Numbered from the stretch's first letter, positions 1 through 8,756 are shown. The stretch: DNA of 64,000 nucleotides from CAIVVT01 sp052145115 (GCA_052145115.1 JBKQPG010000090.1:44209-108208); one strand, 5' to 3'. Notes: generated by a model not told the origin, from the letters alone. Made by a program: numbers and translations.

Positions 1-603
1 CGGATGGTTCTGGACGTAGTGCTGGTGATAATCCTCGGCCGGGTAGAAGACCTTGAGGGGCGAGATTTCAGTCACGATGGGCGCGTTGAACACCTTGGCT
101 GCGGTGAGCTGCTGGACATACGCCCGGGCGGTCTTTTCCTGCTCTGCGTCGGCGTACCAGATGGCGGAGCGGTACTGGTGGCCCCAGTCGGGCCCTTGGC
201 GGTCCTTGGTGGTGGGGTCGTTGGCGACGCTCATGAAGACCTTGAGCAGAGTGCCGTAGGTGATCTTCGACGGATCGTAGACAATGCGGACCGACTCGGC
301 GTGGTTGGTCCCGCCCGCGCCGACGGTGTGATAATGGGCCTCCGCCGCCGTGCCGCCGGTGTAGCCCGAAGTAACGTTGACGACGCCCGCGAGTTGCTCG
401 AAGACCGCCTCCGCGCACCAGAAGCAACCAGCCGAGAAGACTGCGGTGCGGCGTCCCTTCGTGGCGGTTTTGGCCTCATCGACGGCCGGGTTGGGAAAAT
501 GCGCGAGATCGACTGCGCCGGCGCCGGAACAAGCTCCGGCCGCTAAGAAGAAGAGGGCCGCGCCGGCAGGCAGCAGGCCGCGGTTGTGAGGTTTCTGAAT
601 CAT
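1..603 (-). CDS. msrA: Peptide methionine sulfoxide reductase MsrA, exported, 3' end cut by window
   Basis: This enzyme reduces methionine-S-sulfoxide in oxidised proteins. The minus-strand reading frame is open from the ATG at 603 to the window edge (201 codons, no stop), so the C-terminus is missing. The hallmark GCFWC is at residues 59-63, with Cys60 as nucleophile, followed by AEAVFEQ and SGYTGG, and near the edge by YHQHYVQNHP, all standard for MsrA. The first 25-30 residues are hydrophobic and end in AAGACSG, so the protein is probably exported, perhaps as a lipoprotein, although this lipobox is not ideal. No good Shine-Dalgarno site is seen before the ATG. No MsrB partner lies on this side of the window. 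The family call is secure; the exported location is inferred. Confidence 0.93.
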   Translation of the reverse strand, partial: MIQKPHNRGLLPAGAALFFLAAGACSGAGAVDLAHFPNPAVDEAKTATKGRRTAVFSAGCFWCAEAVFEQLAGVVNVTSGYTGGTAAEAHYHTVGAGGTNHAESVRIVYDPSKITYGTLLKVFMSVANDPTTKDRQGPDWGHQYRSAIWYADAEQEKTARAYVQQLTAAKVFNAPIVTEISPLKVFYPAEDYHQHYVQNHP

Positions 604-760
604 GGTCGTTCTATACCAATAGATGCCGCGCGGGCCGGGATTTATGCCCGATTGAGGCAAAAACATTTGGAACGATGTGGAGAACGGTCCGCCTGCCGGC
701 TGGGGAGACGCCCGGACGAGACTCAAAACCGCTGCCGATTCGAAGGCCGGAGCGGCGCGT

Positions 761-3238
761 TCAGCGGTAGTCGGCTTCGAGCTTCAACTGCTCACCGGCA
801 GCCAGGCTGCGCTTTTTCGACCATACGGAAAAGGTGACGCGCGGGCCGGCCTTGGAGGTCCAGTTCAGCGTGACCCGCTCCACCAGCTCCTTGGGGAAGC
901 GGTTGACGACATCGTCCAGGCCGGGCCGGATGAGCCGCCATTCTCCATCCGGCAGCTCCGACGCTTCGTAGGTCTGGGAGCCTTCCGGCGGTTCACCGGG
1001 CAGCAGGAGCTGCTGGTCGACCTGCGCACCGCCCACGGTGCGGAAGCGCACGCGCGCCGTGTCGATGTCGCCGGGATCCAGCTCGGCCCGCATCAGCAGG
1101 ACGGCCTCCAGCGGAGCGCGGGTGGAGTTGCGCGCCGTGACCGCGGTGTGGACCCACTCCTGGTCGAGCCGGATGCGGCGTTCCATGAGGAGCCCGTTGG
1201 GGCAGCGGCCGGCGAGCAGCGCCTCCTGGGGTCCGGCCGAGGCGGCTTTCCAGGTGGCGGGCCAGGCGTGGACCGGATAATCGGGAGCGGCTTGCGCCAC
1301 CTGGCCAGCCAGGTTCGGATAGCGCTCCCAGGAGGGGTAGGCGCCGGCCCAGAGCTGTGTCAGCAGCGGCAACTGGCGGCCGGCGCGCCGGGCGGCAAGG
1401 CGCACGATGCGGCCGCCGAGTTCCGGCACGAGGGTGAGATTCCAGCTCTCGTTGTCGAGATGAACGGCGCCGTAGCCGGTTGTGGCGGCGGCGTCGGCCT
1501 CATCGCGCGTCAAATCATGCCCTTCGCTGATGCTGGTGATGCCGAAGCTGCGCAGCCGGGCCGCGAAATCGTGAAAGCGCTGCTGATAGCCGGCCAGGTC
1601 GGGCGGGCGGTAGACGGAGCCGTCGAAGGAGTAATCACGGGAACGCAGCAGCTCGACATATTCAATCGGCAGCCGCGCCTGCTCCACGCGCCGCCGCACG
1701 GCGTCGTCGGAGGCCGCGGCCAACGCCTGGTCAAACAGTCGCTCGGCCTGCGGCAGGAAGTCCGGCGAGAAGGTCAGGATATTGTAGATCCACATGTGCT
1801 GGCCGAGGCCGCGGGGCGGCAGCCGGACTTCGTGCTGCAGCAGGTCGAAGTAGGCGCGCATGGGTTTGGCCGCGGGGCCGTAGACGCCTGCAAAGAAATC
1901 GTCCAGATCCCGTTCCACGTCGGTGTGCGGATTCCACAACAGGCGGGCCGCGATGTAGGAGCGCAGCCCGGCGTTTTCCCCCCCGCCGCCGGGGGCGTAG
2001 GAACCCTCGAGGAAGATGCCCACCACGCCGCTGCGCTGGTACAGCGGGATGTCGGCGGCGAGCTCGTCAAAATCGGGGAATGGCGCCAGGTAGTGGGAGA
2101 AATTCGTGTTGTAGTGCCAGATGTAAAGCTGGCTGGTGATGTCGGACCAGGCCTTGAGATTGCGCAGAAAGTATGCGCTGCGGGGGCACTGCTCAAAGGG
2201 GTGGGCCACGCAGACGCCGATGGGGCAGAGGCGGATGCGCACGTTGGGCCGCGGGCGGACATGCGCCGGCGGGTTCTCGCTGTAGGCGTAGGCGAGAGTG
2301 TCGATCAGCTTGCCGGGATTGGTCTTCTCGATCTCGGCCGCCAGAGAGTTGACAAACCGCAGAATCGCTCCGGAGTGCTGGCCACCCTCTTCCTGCTCGA
2401 CGCGGCGGCAGCGGTCGCACTCGCACCAGCCGGAATAGTCGTTCTGGGAAACGGAGATGATGGCCGCGCTGGGGTGCTCCTGGATCCACTCGCGGACGCG
2501 CGCCACGGCCAGTTGCAGCACCTCCGGATTGGTGAGGCACAGTTGGGCCTGGGCGCCGCGCCGCGCGCCGTCCACCAGCGCGAAGTACTCGGGGTGGGAC
2601 GCGAAATACTTCTGCGGGGGCACCAGGCTGTAGAAGCTGTGAACGAAGGGGAAGTACTCGACCTTGCCGCCCGTGGATGCATCCAGATCGGCGGAATTGC
2701 CATTGGTCTTGTTGCGCGCCGCCCAGTCTTTGTCGAAGGCTTCGCGGATGAAAACTTCGCGATATTCGAAGGCCGGTTTCTGGCGTTCATCGAGCGCCGG
2801 GATCTCGATGGTGCGCGATTTCGGAATGCGGCTGACCTGGGGCGTGAACCAGCGGCAGCCCAAACGCTCCAGGAACGTGTAGACGCCGTACATGGTGCCG
2901 CGCTGCCGTCCCCCGGCGATGATGAGGTGCTTGCCGGCGGTCTGCAGGAGGAACTCTTCGGGACCGAAAGAAGCCGCGTCGAAGCCCGGCGCCACGCGCC
3001 GCAACGCCGCGCTGTCACCGATGAAGATGAGCGGCCGGGACGTCCGGCAATCGGCGCCAACGCTGAGGCGCGCGCCGGACATCTCCTCGACGAAGCGCTG
3101 CAGTTCGTTGGCGCCGCGCAGTTCGGACGGCGAGGCCTGGGGCGCCAGGCAGATCGAGTACGGCGAACGGCCGTCCTTCACCAGTGTGAGCGCGGAAAGA
3201 GGCAGGACGAGCGTGAGCAGGCACAGTAGCGGCTTCAC
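761..3238 (-). CDS. Exported DUF4838-family glycosidase-like protein
   Basis: The protein has 825 residues with a GTG start and a clear signal peptide (residues 1-17, cleavage near LSALT). The first ~130 residues resemble the alpha-glucuronidase/GH20-type N-terminal fold: residues LRGANELQRFVEEM are followed by a GTMYGVYTFLERLG segment. The middle contains the DUF4838 signature, NDYSGWCECDRCRR and then a serine/asparagine-rich stretch with RFVNSLAAEIE. The C-terminal ~200 residues look like a separate beta-rich domain. DUF4838 proteins are predicted glycoside hydrolases of unproven substrate, common in Acidobacteriota, Planctomycetes and Bacteroidetes. The gene stands alone between msrA and a 457-bp gap. 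Its role in polysaccharide breakdown outside the cytoplasm is inferred from family and signal peptide. Confidence 0.8.
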   Translation of the reverse strand: MKPLLCLLTLVLPLSALTLVKDGRSPYSICLAPQASPSELRGANELQRFVEEMSGARLSVGADCRTSRPLIFIGDSAALRRVAPGFDAASFGPEEFLLQTAGKHLIIAGGRQRGTMYGVYTFLERLGCRWFTPQVSRIPKSRTIEIPALDERQKPAFEYREVFIREAFDKDWAARNKTNGNSADLDASTGGKVEYFPFVHSFYSLVPPQKYFASHPEYFALVDGARRGAQAQLCLTNPEVLQLAVARVREWIQEHPSAAIISVSQNDYSGWCECDRCRRVEQEEGGQHSGAILRFVNSLAAEIEKTNPGKLIDTLAYAYSENPPAHVRPRPNVRIRLCPIGVCVAHPFEQCPRSAYFLRNLKAWSDITSQLYIWHYNTNFSHYLAPFPDFDELAADIPLYQRSGVVGIFLEGSYAPGGGGENAGLRSYIAARLLWNPHTDVERDLDDFFAGVYGPAAKPMRAYFDLLQHEVRLPPRGLGQHMWIYNILTFSPDFLPQAERLFDQALAAASDDAVRRRVEQARLPIEYVELLRSRDYSFDGSVYRPPDLAGYQQRFHDFAARLRSFGITSISEGHDLTRDEADAAATTGYGAVHLDNESWNLTLVPELGGRIVRLAARRAGRQLPLLTQLWAGAYPSWERYPNLAGQVAQAAPDYPVHAWPATWKAASAGPQEALLAGRCPNGLLMERRIRLDQEWVHTAVTARNSTRAPLEAVLLMRAELDPGDIDTARVRFRTVGGAQVDQQLLLPGEPPEGSQTYEASELPDGEWRLIRPGLDDVVNRFPKELVERVTLNWTSKAGPRVTFSVWSKKRSLAAGEQLKLEADYR

Positions 3239-3304
3239 GGAGGATCATTCTACTCCGCGCCATCGCGCAGCGTCGCGGCGCCTGCATCGAGCTCGGCCGG
3301 TCCA

Positions 3305-3355
3305 GCAGGTTGCTGAAAAAGCCGATTGGCCGACTCGCTGACGGCGAGCGGCTCT
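3305..3355. repeat. Dispersed ~50-bp intergenic repeat, copy 1
   Basis: The segment starts GCAGGTTGCTGAAAAAGCCG and runs on to GACGGCGAGCGGCTC. A second copy, about 85% alike by eye, lies at 12657-12706. Both sit in gaps next to gene ends. The GTTGCTGAAAA...CTGACGG...GCGGCTC pattern looks like the short dispersed elements often seen in Acidobacteriota and Planctomycetes intergenic DNA; that comparison is from memory. Confidence 0.6.
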
Positions 3356-3407
3356 GAAAGATCGTCCCCGCGACGGGCCACCAGGCGTCGATCAGAGGCG
3401 CGTTTTC

Positions 3408-3460
3408 GGTGAAAACACCGTGCGCGAGTTACAAAAAGCGGTGCTTTTCGTGTTTTCACC
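3408..3460. repeat. Perfect 11-bp inverted repeat, 31-nt loop
   Basis: GGTGAAAACAC at 3408-3418 is exactly the reverse complement of GTGTTTTCACC at 3450-3460. It lies more than 200 bp downstream of the DctA-like stop, without a U-rich tail, so it is not a typical intrinsic terminator. Confidence 0.55.
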
Positions 3461-3491
3461 GGGAGGAATGCAGGCTTTTGAGGCATTTTTA

Positions 3492-3526
3492 CGGCAAAAC
3501 ACACGGGTCCTTGCGGTTTTTTGCCG
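3492..3526. repeat. Perfect 8-bp inverted repeat
   Basis: CGGCAAAA at 3492-3499 pairs with TTTTGCCG at 3519-3526 around a 19-nt loop. It lies about 170 bp past the DctA-like stop on the minus strand and could act in 3'-end formation or belong to the same repeat element as 3408-3460. Confidence 0.45.
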
Positions 3527-3695
3527 GGTGGGGACGCGGTGCGCGGGGTGAGAATGGGGGGCGCGGGGCGCAGAATGAACGGAAAAAGCGCCCGCTGGAG
3601 AAGCGGCTCACGGACTGGAAGGGCGGCCCCACCCGCCGTCGCGACTTTCGTCGCTATGGCGGGCAAGCGAGAGGCGGCGGCGTGGACGCGGGTTT

Positions 3696-4970
3696 TCAAG
3701 GGTTGGCGGGGTGTGGGGATAGCTGGCGGGCGAGCTGGGCGGGGTCGAGATCGCCGGTCCAGCGCGCGACCACGAGCGTAGCGACGCCGTTGCCGATGAC
3801 GTTGGTGAGGGCGCGCGCTTCGGACATGAACATGTCGACTCCGAGGATCAGGGCGAGGCCGCCGACGGGGAGATTGCCCATGGCGGAGAGGGTGGCGGCG
3901 AGGACGATGAAGCCGCTGCCGGTGACGCCGGCGGCGCCCTTGGAGGTCAGCAGCAGGACGGCCAGGAGGGTCAGTTCCTGGGTGACGGTAAGGTGCGTAT
4001 TGGTGGCCTGGGCGATGAAGATGGAGGCCATGGTGAGGTAGATGGAAGTGCCATCGAGATTGAAGGAGTAGCCGGTGGGGATGACCAGGCCGACGGTGGA
4101 ACGGCCGGCGCCGAGGGCCTCGAGTTTGGCCATCATGCGGGGCAGGACGGCCTCGGAGGAGGAGGTCCCAAGGACGATCAGCAGCTCCTCGCCGATGTAG
4201 CGCAGGAAACGGAAAATGCTGAATCCGGTGAGCCGCGCGATGAGGCCGAGGACGCCGAAGATAAACAGCAGGCAGGTCAGGTAGAAGCAGCCCATGAGCC
4301 AGGCCAGCGAGGCCAGGCTGCGCAGGCCGTAGGAGCCGATGGTGAAGGCCATGGCGCCAAAAGCGCCGAGGGGCGCGAGGTACATGATCATTCGCACCAT
4401 GGCGAAGAGGATCGCGGAGAGTTTATCGATGACCTGCAGGACGAGGTTATGGCGCGCGCCGAGGCGCTGCACAGCGATGCCGAACAGGACGGCGATGAGC
4501 AGCACCTGCAGGATTTCGCCGCGGGCGAAGGCGTCGACAAAGGTGGTGGGGATGAGGTTGAGGAGGAAGTCCTTGGTGGATTGCAGGCGGCCGGGCGCGG
4601 CGTAGGAGGAGACGGCGCGGAGGTCGAGGCTGCGGACGTCGACGTTCATCCCGGCGCCGGGGCGGACGAGGTGGACGACGCACAGGCCGAGGATCAGCGC
4701 CAGCGTGCTGACCGCTTCGAAGTAAAGCAGCGCCAGGCCGCCGGTGCGGCCGACTTTTTTGAGGTCCTCGGCGCCGGCGATGCCGAGCACGACGGTGCAG
4801 AAGATGACCGGCGCGATGATCATCTTGATGAGCTTGATGAAGCCATCGCCGAAGGGCTTCATGGCGGCGGCGGCGGCCGGGGCGAAGACGCCGAGCAGGA
4901 CGCCGGCCGTGATGGCCAGCAAGATGTAGAAGAACATCGAGCGCAGGATGGAACGGGGCGAGGGCAGCAT
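3696..4970 (-). CDS. Dicarboxylate/amino acid:cation symporter (SDF/DctA family)
   Basis: This is a cytoplasmic-membrane secondary transporter of 424 residues, a usual length for the family, that co-transports C4-dicarboxylates or acidic amino acids with Na+ or H+. Eight hydrophobic helices are visible. The family signatures are present: the serine-rich re-entrant loop GTSSSEAVLPRMM, the PTGYSFNLDGTSIYLT helix, the SKGAAGVTGSGF loop and the NVIGNGVATLVVARW end. The ATG at 4970 is preceded by a GGGAAGG run about 13 nt upstream; a second Met at residue 12 is an alternative start. Substrate (succinate/malate versus glutamate/aspartate) cannot be decided from sequence alone. It stands between unrelated genes on the same strand and is probably monocistronic. 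Confidence 0.93.
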   Translation of the reverse strand: MLPSPRSILRSMFFYILLAITAGVLLGVFAPAAAAAMKPFGDGFIKLIKMIIAPVIFCTVVLGIAGAEDLKKVGRTGGLALLYFEAVSTLALILGLCVVHLVRPGAGMNVDVRSLDLRAVSSYAAPGRLQSTKDFLLNLIPTTFVDAFARGEILQVLLIAVLFGIAVQRLGARHNLVLQVIDKLSAILFAMVRMIMYLAPLGAFGAMAFTIGSYGLRSLASLAWLMGCFYLTCLLFIFGVLGLIARLTGFSIFRFLRYIGEELLIVLGTSSSEAVLPRMMAKLEALGAGRSTVGLVIPTGYSFNLDGTSIYLTMASIFIAQATNTHLTVTQELTLLAVLLLTSKGAAGVTGSGFIVLAATLSAMGNLPVGGLALILGVDMFMSEARALTNVIGNGVATLVVARWTGDLDPAQLARQLSPHPANP

Positions 4971-5067
4971 CAGGGACGAAACACCTTCCCCATATCAGAA
5001 CACTAAAGGGGCACGAGCTGTAGCTGGGGGGCGGGCGGGGGCGCGCGAGAGCGGATTGGCGAGGCGA

Positions 5068-5598
5068 TTACCGGAGGGATTTCTCGATGGCGGCGATCAC
5101 TTCAGGAGCGTCAGGCGGGACCGAAGGGCCGAAACGGGCGATCACGCGGCCGTCCCGGCCGGCCAGGAACTTGGTGAAGTTCCAGCCGATGCCGCCGCCG
5201 GTGGAGGGGTTGGCTCGCTTGTCGGTGAGGAACTGGTAGAGCGGCGTCTGGGCGGAGCCTTTCACGGATACCTTGGCGAACATGGGGAAGGTGACGTGGT
5301 ATTTGCGTGCGCAGAAGGACTTGATCTCAGCGTTGGTGCCGGGCTCCTGCCACAGGAAGTTATTGGCGGGGAAGCCGAGGACGATGAAGCCGCGATCCTT
5401 GTACTTCTCGTACAGCGCTTCGAGGGCGGCGTATTGCGGCGTGAAACCGCAGCGGCTGGCGACGTTGACGATCAACGCGACCTGGCCTTTGAATTGCGCC
5501 AGGGGAACCGGCTGGCCGTCGATGGAATTGAGAGTGAACTCGTGGATCGACGAAGCCGCGGAAAGGGACTTAGCGAAGAACAGCGCGGCGAGGAGCAT
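5068..5598 (-). CDS. Exported glutathione peroxidase (thioredoxin-dependent Cys type)
   Basis: The enzyme reduces peroxides using a cysteine rather than selenocysteine. The peroxidatic Cys lies in NVASRCGFTPQY, the family Gln in FLWQEPG, and the catalytic Trp/Asn in GWNFTKFL. A second Cys in EIKSFCARKY sits where the resolving Cys of thioredoxin-dependent homologues lies, while the middle Cys usual in FPCNQF is Ala (FPANNF). A short hydrophobic leader suggests export to the periplasm. I place the start at the ATG at 5598 because GAGG lies 9 nt upstream; an in-frame GTG at 5613 would add MRFPA and give the signal peptide a positive residue. With msrA nearby it points to envelope oxidative-stress repair. 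Confidence 0.93.
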   Translation of the reverse strand: MLLAALFFAKSLSAASSIHEFTLNSIDGQPVPLAQFKGQVALIVNVASRCGFTPQYAALEALYEKYKDRGFIVLGFPANNFLWQEPGTNAEIKSFCARKYHVTFPMFAKVSVKGSAQTPLYQFLTDKRANPSTGGGIGWNFTKFLAGRDGRVIARFGPSVPPDAPEVIAAIEKSLR

Positions 5599-5686
5599 GG
5601 CGGGAAACCTCACATTTTTTCAGATGCCGGCGCGGACGGGGGGATGCACGGGAGCGACGCGCGGCGGGGACGCGGCTGGTTTGGAT

Positions 5687-7090
5687 TCAACGCGTGGTTT
5701 CGGCCAGCCGCGCCGGTTTGAGCGTCCAGCCCTGGAGACGGCCCAATGCGAGCAGGCTGGGGGCGGAGAAGCCGGCGGGGTGGATGGGCCATTGGAAAGG
5801 CTGGGCTGGATCGGTGGCGAAGTAGCGCTCGAATCCGACCTGGCCGCGAAGGAGGCGGACGTCGCTGGCCGGCGTGAGGACGCTGCCGGCCAGAGTGGCC
5901 GTGAAGTCGGGCAGGGAGAGCGTTGAGGAGCCGATGAAGACCTCGCTGGGCAGACGGCGATTGCGGCGAATGAAATCGGCGGCGTCGCGACGGGCGCGCT
6001 CGAAGGCCGCGGCTGGAATGGACGGTTGCGAGTAGGTCGTCAGGCCGGACTCAGTGGGACCGTCGACGACGGCGGGCTCGAGGCCGAGCAGAGAGAGAAG
6101 CATGTCGGCAGGCGACAGCACCTGGCCGTGGAGTTGGCCGAAGATGATCTGGCGGCTGAGATGCGCAGCGACCTCAGCGCGGTCCACGGCGTGGGGGAGG
6201 GGCTGCTCGAACAGGCCGAGCAGTTGGTCGGCGGCGGCGAAGCGGACGCCGGGAACGCTGTGCATGTGTTCGACAAAGCGGCGCAGAACGCCGTAGCAGC
6301 GTTCGGATTCGGCGGCGGTGCGGCGATGGGGTCTGACCCAGGCGCTGCGCTCGGGGTTGGCACCGAGAGAGAAGTTGACGGCATCCCAGAATTCGGTGGT
6401 CACGAATTCGTTGGGGTGGTAGTAGATGCTAATGACGCCACCGGTTGGGGCGAGGCGCTGCACGGCCTGGTCGAAGCGGGCGTAGGCGGCGGGGTCCTCC
6501 GCTCCGGCGTCCAGATCGGCGCGGAACTGGTTGCGGCCCATGTGGAAGACGTGCAGCAGCCCGCCGTACCAGAAGGGCTGGTCATCGAGGCCGACCTGGA
6601 CGCCTTCATCGAGGTAAACCGGGATGCCCATGCGGCGCAGCGCGGGATTGCTCTGCGGACCCCAGGAACTGCCGGGCTGGCCGTAGCAGACGGGCGGCTT
6701 GCCGAAGACGCGGCGCACGTCCGCGGCGCCGGAGGCTTCGCGGCGCTCGAACTCGGCCGCGCCTTCGAGGAAGCCCATGCGCGAGAGGTATTCCGAAGGC
6801 GTGGGGGGCACGCTGTGCCAGTTGGAGTGATAGCCGATGGCATGGCGGGAGAGCGCGGCGATGACGTCGCGGCGGCCGCGGCTTTCGAGCACGCGGGCCT
6901 TTTCGCCGACCACTTTGAAGGTGGCGCGGACACCCAGGGCGGTGAGGTCGCTGGCGATGCGCAGCGCGGCGTCGTCGGAGGCGGGCTCGATGTAATCCTC
7001 GGTGTCGAACCAGAGAACGACGTACACGGGCGGCTGGGCGGAGAGGCAGGCGGCGAAGATCAGCAGGGCGAGAAGGAGAGTGCGCAACAT
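5687..7090 (-). CDS. Exported NodB-fold (polysaccharide deacetylase-like) protein
   Basis: The protein has 467 residues with a leader ending in IFAACLSAQ (signal peptide or weak lipobox). The NodB metal-site pattern is visible: WFDTEDY (Asp29, Asp32) and GYHSNWHS (His88, His92). The NodB-like part spans roughly residues 22-280. The last ~190 residues contain LSPADMLLSLLG and a segment on tests of sites and columns resembling PMBR/pseudomurein-binding-like repeats (LPSEVFIGSSTLSLPDFTATLAG), so they may bind a cell-wall or glycan target. The catalytic set looks intact but the protein differs enough from chitin or peptidoglycan deacetylases that no substrate can be named. It lies upstream of the GPx gene on the same strand with an 88-bp gap. 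No clear Shine-Dalgarno site precedes the ATG. Confidence 0.72.
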   Translation of the reverse strand: MLRTLLLALLIFAACLSAQPPVYVVLWFDTEDYIEPASDDAALRIASDLTALGVRATFKVVGEKARVLESRGRRDVIAALSRHAIGYHSNWHSVPPTPSEYLSRMGFLEGAAEFERREASGAADVRRVFGKPPVCYGQPGSSWGPQSNPALRRMGIPVYLDEGVQVGLDDQPFWYGGLLHVFHMGRNQFRADLDAGAEDPAAYARFDQAVQRLAPTGGVISIYYHPNEFVTTEFWDAVNFSLGANPERSAWVRPHRRTAAESERCYGVLRRFVEHMHSVPGVRFAAADQLLGLFEQPLPHAVDRAEVAAHLSRQIIFGQLHGQVLSPADMLLSLLGLEPAVVDGPTESGLTTYSQPSIPAAAFERARRDAADFIRRNRRLPSEVFIGSSTLSLPDFTATLAGSVLTPASDVRLLRGQVGFERYFATDPAQPFQWPIHPAGFSAPSLLALGRLQGWTLKPARLAETTR

Positions 7091-7131
7091 GAGGCTGCTA
7101 TCATATCGCGGCAGCGGCGGGCGGGACGGAT

Positions 7132-7794
7132 TCAGCGCGGGGCAGCGGGGACGGGCTTGCGAAGGATCACCTGGTAGGCCTGGGAGAGCAGATCATAGCG
7201 GCCGTGGAGGGACTCGAGAAAGAGGTCAATGGCCAACTGCGGCCGGCGGGAGGGGGGCTTGGCAGTCTCCAAAAGATAGTCGTCGAAAATGAGCAGGCCG
7301 CCGGGCTTCAGGAGGAGCCAGGCGCTGACGGCGTCAAAGAGGACGTTCAAGGCGAGGTGGCATCCGTCGACATAGACGATGTCGAAGCTCTCCCGGGGCA
7401 GCGCAGAGAGAAGATCTTCCGAGCGGCCCTTGAGTTTGGCGACCTTCCCCGCCAGGCCGGCGATGCGCAGGTTGTGGTCGAAACGGAGTTCCTGCGCCGG
7501 CGGCACCCAAGGGTCCAGGCAGACGATGGTGGCCGTGGGATGGGTGAGAACGTGCTCCAGGAACCAGATGGCCGAGCGGCCCTCGAGGCTTCCGATTTCG
7601 AGCATGCGCAGGTCCGGCCGGCCGCGATAGATTTCCAGCGCGGCGGTCCAGTCGCCGGCGTGTTTGGAGACGTGGTCCCGGGTGAAGGAATAATCCGATT
7701 TGGATTTGAGTTGCCGCGCGACGAAGACGGCCTGGGCGCGCATCTGGAGTTGGTTGACGATAGCGATCAAACGCCGGAGGACGTTCAGGAGCAC
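7132..7794 (-). CDS. Class I SAM-dependent methyltransferase (Methyltransf_24-like)
   Basis: The protein has 220 residues and starts at GTG, with AGGA 9 nt upstream. Motif I is LEIGSLEGRSA (SAM glycine loop), followed by an acidic motif in IVCLDPW, and by FDIVYVDGCH and LLKPGGLLIFDD, the usual order of the Rossmann methyltransferase fold. The closest family type is the small-molecule or sugar methyltransferases found in glycan and natural-product loci (Methyltransf_24). It sits between two NodB-fold genes on the same strand (41 and 29 bp gaps), so it may modify the same glycan, but the acceptor is unknown. Confidence 0.85.
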   Translation of the reverse strand: MLLNVLRRLIAIVNQLQMRAQAVFVARQLKSKSDYSFTRDHVSKHAGDWTAALEIYRGRPDLRMLEIGSLEGRSAIWFLEHVLTHPTATIVCLDPWVPPAQELRFDHNLRIAGLAGKVAKLKGRSEDLLSALPRESFDIVYVDGCHLALNVLFDAVSAWLLLKPGGLLIFDDYLLETAKPPSRRPQLAIDLFLESLHGRYDLLSQAYQVILRKPVPAAPR

Positions 7795-7823
7795 GGGTTG
7801 GTTCCTGCCATGGATTGTAGAAA

Positions 7824-8648
7824 TTACGGCTGGGCCCGCTGGGCGCGGATGTAGCGGGCCACTTTTTCAACCGTGTCGAGCCAGACGCCGCTGGCGGGGT
7901 CCTGGGCGTAGTGGAGGAACTGCTCGAGGGCCATGAAGAGGGTGGTCTGGCGGCCGCCCGCGCCGATCTCGTGGCCGGCGAAAACGAGCCAGCCGCCGGT
8001 GCGGGCCGCTTCGACGACGGCGGCCTTCATCTGGTCGAAGCTCAGGCCGTCGGATTCCACGCCGAGCACCTGGGAGAGGTCGCAGAAGCGGGGGTCATTG
8101 GCCGATTCATCGCGAAAACCTCGGCCCACGAGGAAGCGCCCGGCGACGAGCGGGACATAGCTTTGCGTGGCTGTTCCGCGGCCGATGAACTTCTGGCCGC
8201 AGGGGTAGGCGAAGGTCACGGCCTGGACGCCGAGCAGACGCTGGATCTCGGCGTTGGCGCCGTCCATCTGGGCCTCGATCATGGCGGGCGTGTAATTTTC
8301 CAGAGCGTTGTCGCGCGACCAGGGGAAGTTGCCCGAGCAGGGGTGGGAAGTGGTGTGATTGCCGATTTCATGGCCCTCCGCAGCGGCTTTTTTCCAGCCC
8401 GCGAGACGGTCCATCATGCGGGGCGGATTGACGAAGAAAGTGACGCGGGCGCCAAAGCGGTCGAACAGCGGGAGGCCGACGTCGATCTGGCTCGTGCGGG
8501 CGTCGTCGAAAGAGAGACTGACGGCGACGCGTTTGCCGTCGGGCCAGCGGAAGGGCGCGCGCGGCTGGGCCTGCAGTTCGGAGGGCAGGGTGAGGGGACC
8601 GGCACAGGCCAGCAGGACCAGGCATCTCAGGAATATCGCTTGCTTCAC
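7824..8648 (-). CDS. Exported polysaccharide deacetylase (NodB domain)
   Basis: The protein has 274 residues with a GTG start, GAGG about 8 nt upstream, and a signal peptide ending near LQAQPR. The NodB domain fills the rest. Motif 1 is LSFDDA (Asp48, Asp49), motif 2 NHTTSHPC (His98, His102), motif 3 TFAYPCGQKF, and a late WLVFAGHEIG holds the final His. The metal triad Asp-His-His is complete, so it should be an active metal-dependent N- or O-deacetylase of a surface or environmental polysaccharide. The specific substrate cannot be read from the sequence. It is the first gene of a same-strand run with the methyltransferase and the second NodB-fold protein. Confidence 0.88.
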   Translation of the reverse strand: MKQAIFLRCLVLLACAGPLTLPSELQAQPRAPFRWPDGKRVAVSLSFDDARTSQIDVGLPLFDRFGARVTFFVNPPRMMDRLAGWKKAAAEGHEIGNHTTSHPCSGNFPWSRDNALENYTPAMIEAQMDGANAEIQRLLGVQAVTFAYPCGQKFIGRGTATQSYVPLVAGRFLVGRGFRDESANDPRFCDLSQVLGVESDGLSFDQMKAAVVEAARTGGWLVFAGHEIGAGGRQTTLFMALEQFLHYAQDPASGVWLDTVEKVARYIRAQRAQP

Positions 8649-8756
8649 TGGGTTACCTCGATGGGACGACGTTTGAGCAGGCCCAGGCGGGGATTGGCGC
8701 CGGGCGCAAACCGCATGGACTCCAAACCTATTCTACTGACGCGCAGGCGCGGCGCC

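Larger units (their letters stand above)
3239..3695. other. Intergenic region (457 bp) with a dispersed repeat and two inverted repeats
   Basis: No convincing gene is seen between the DctA-like stop and the DUF4838 start. Reading frames here have compositions unlike their neighbours and no start signals. The stretch holds a copy of a 50-bp repeat (3305-3355) and two perfect inverted repeats (3408-3460 and 3492-3526), listed separately. Confidence 0.6.

Noticed and set aside
677..3229. An 850-residue open frame on the plus strand opposite the DUF4838 gene
   Set aside because: It is a GC-rich antisense shadow. The minus strand carries a signal peptide and DUF4838 motifs; the plus frame has none and a poor composition.
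3250..3699. A 149-codon minus frame in the gap before the DctA-like gene
   Set aside because: No start signal, biased Arg/Ala/Pro composition, and it covers repeat and inverted-repeat DNA.
3993..5006. Long plus-strand frame over the DctA-like gene
   Set aside because: Gly/Asp/Glu-rich shadow of a transporter gene with clear SDF motifs on the minus strand.
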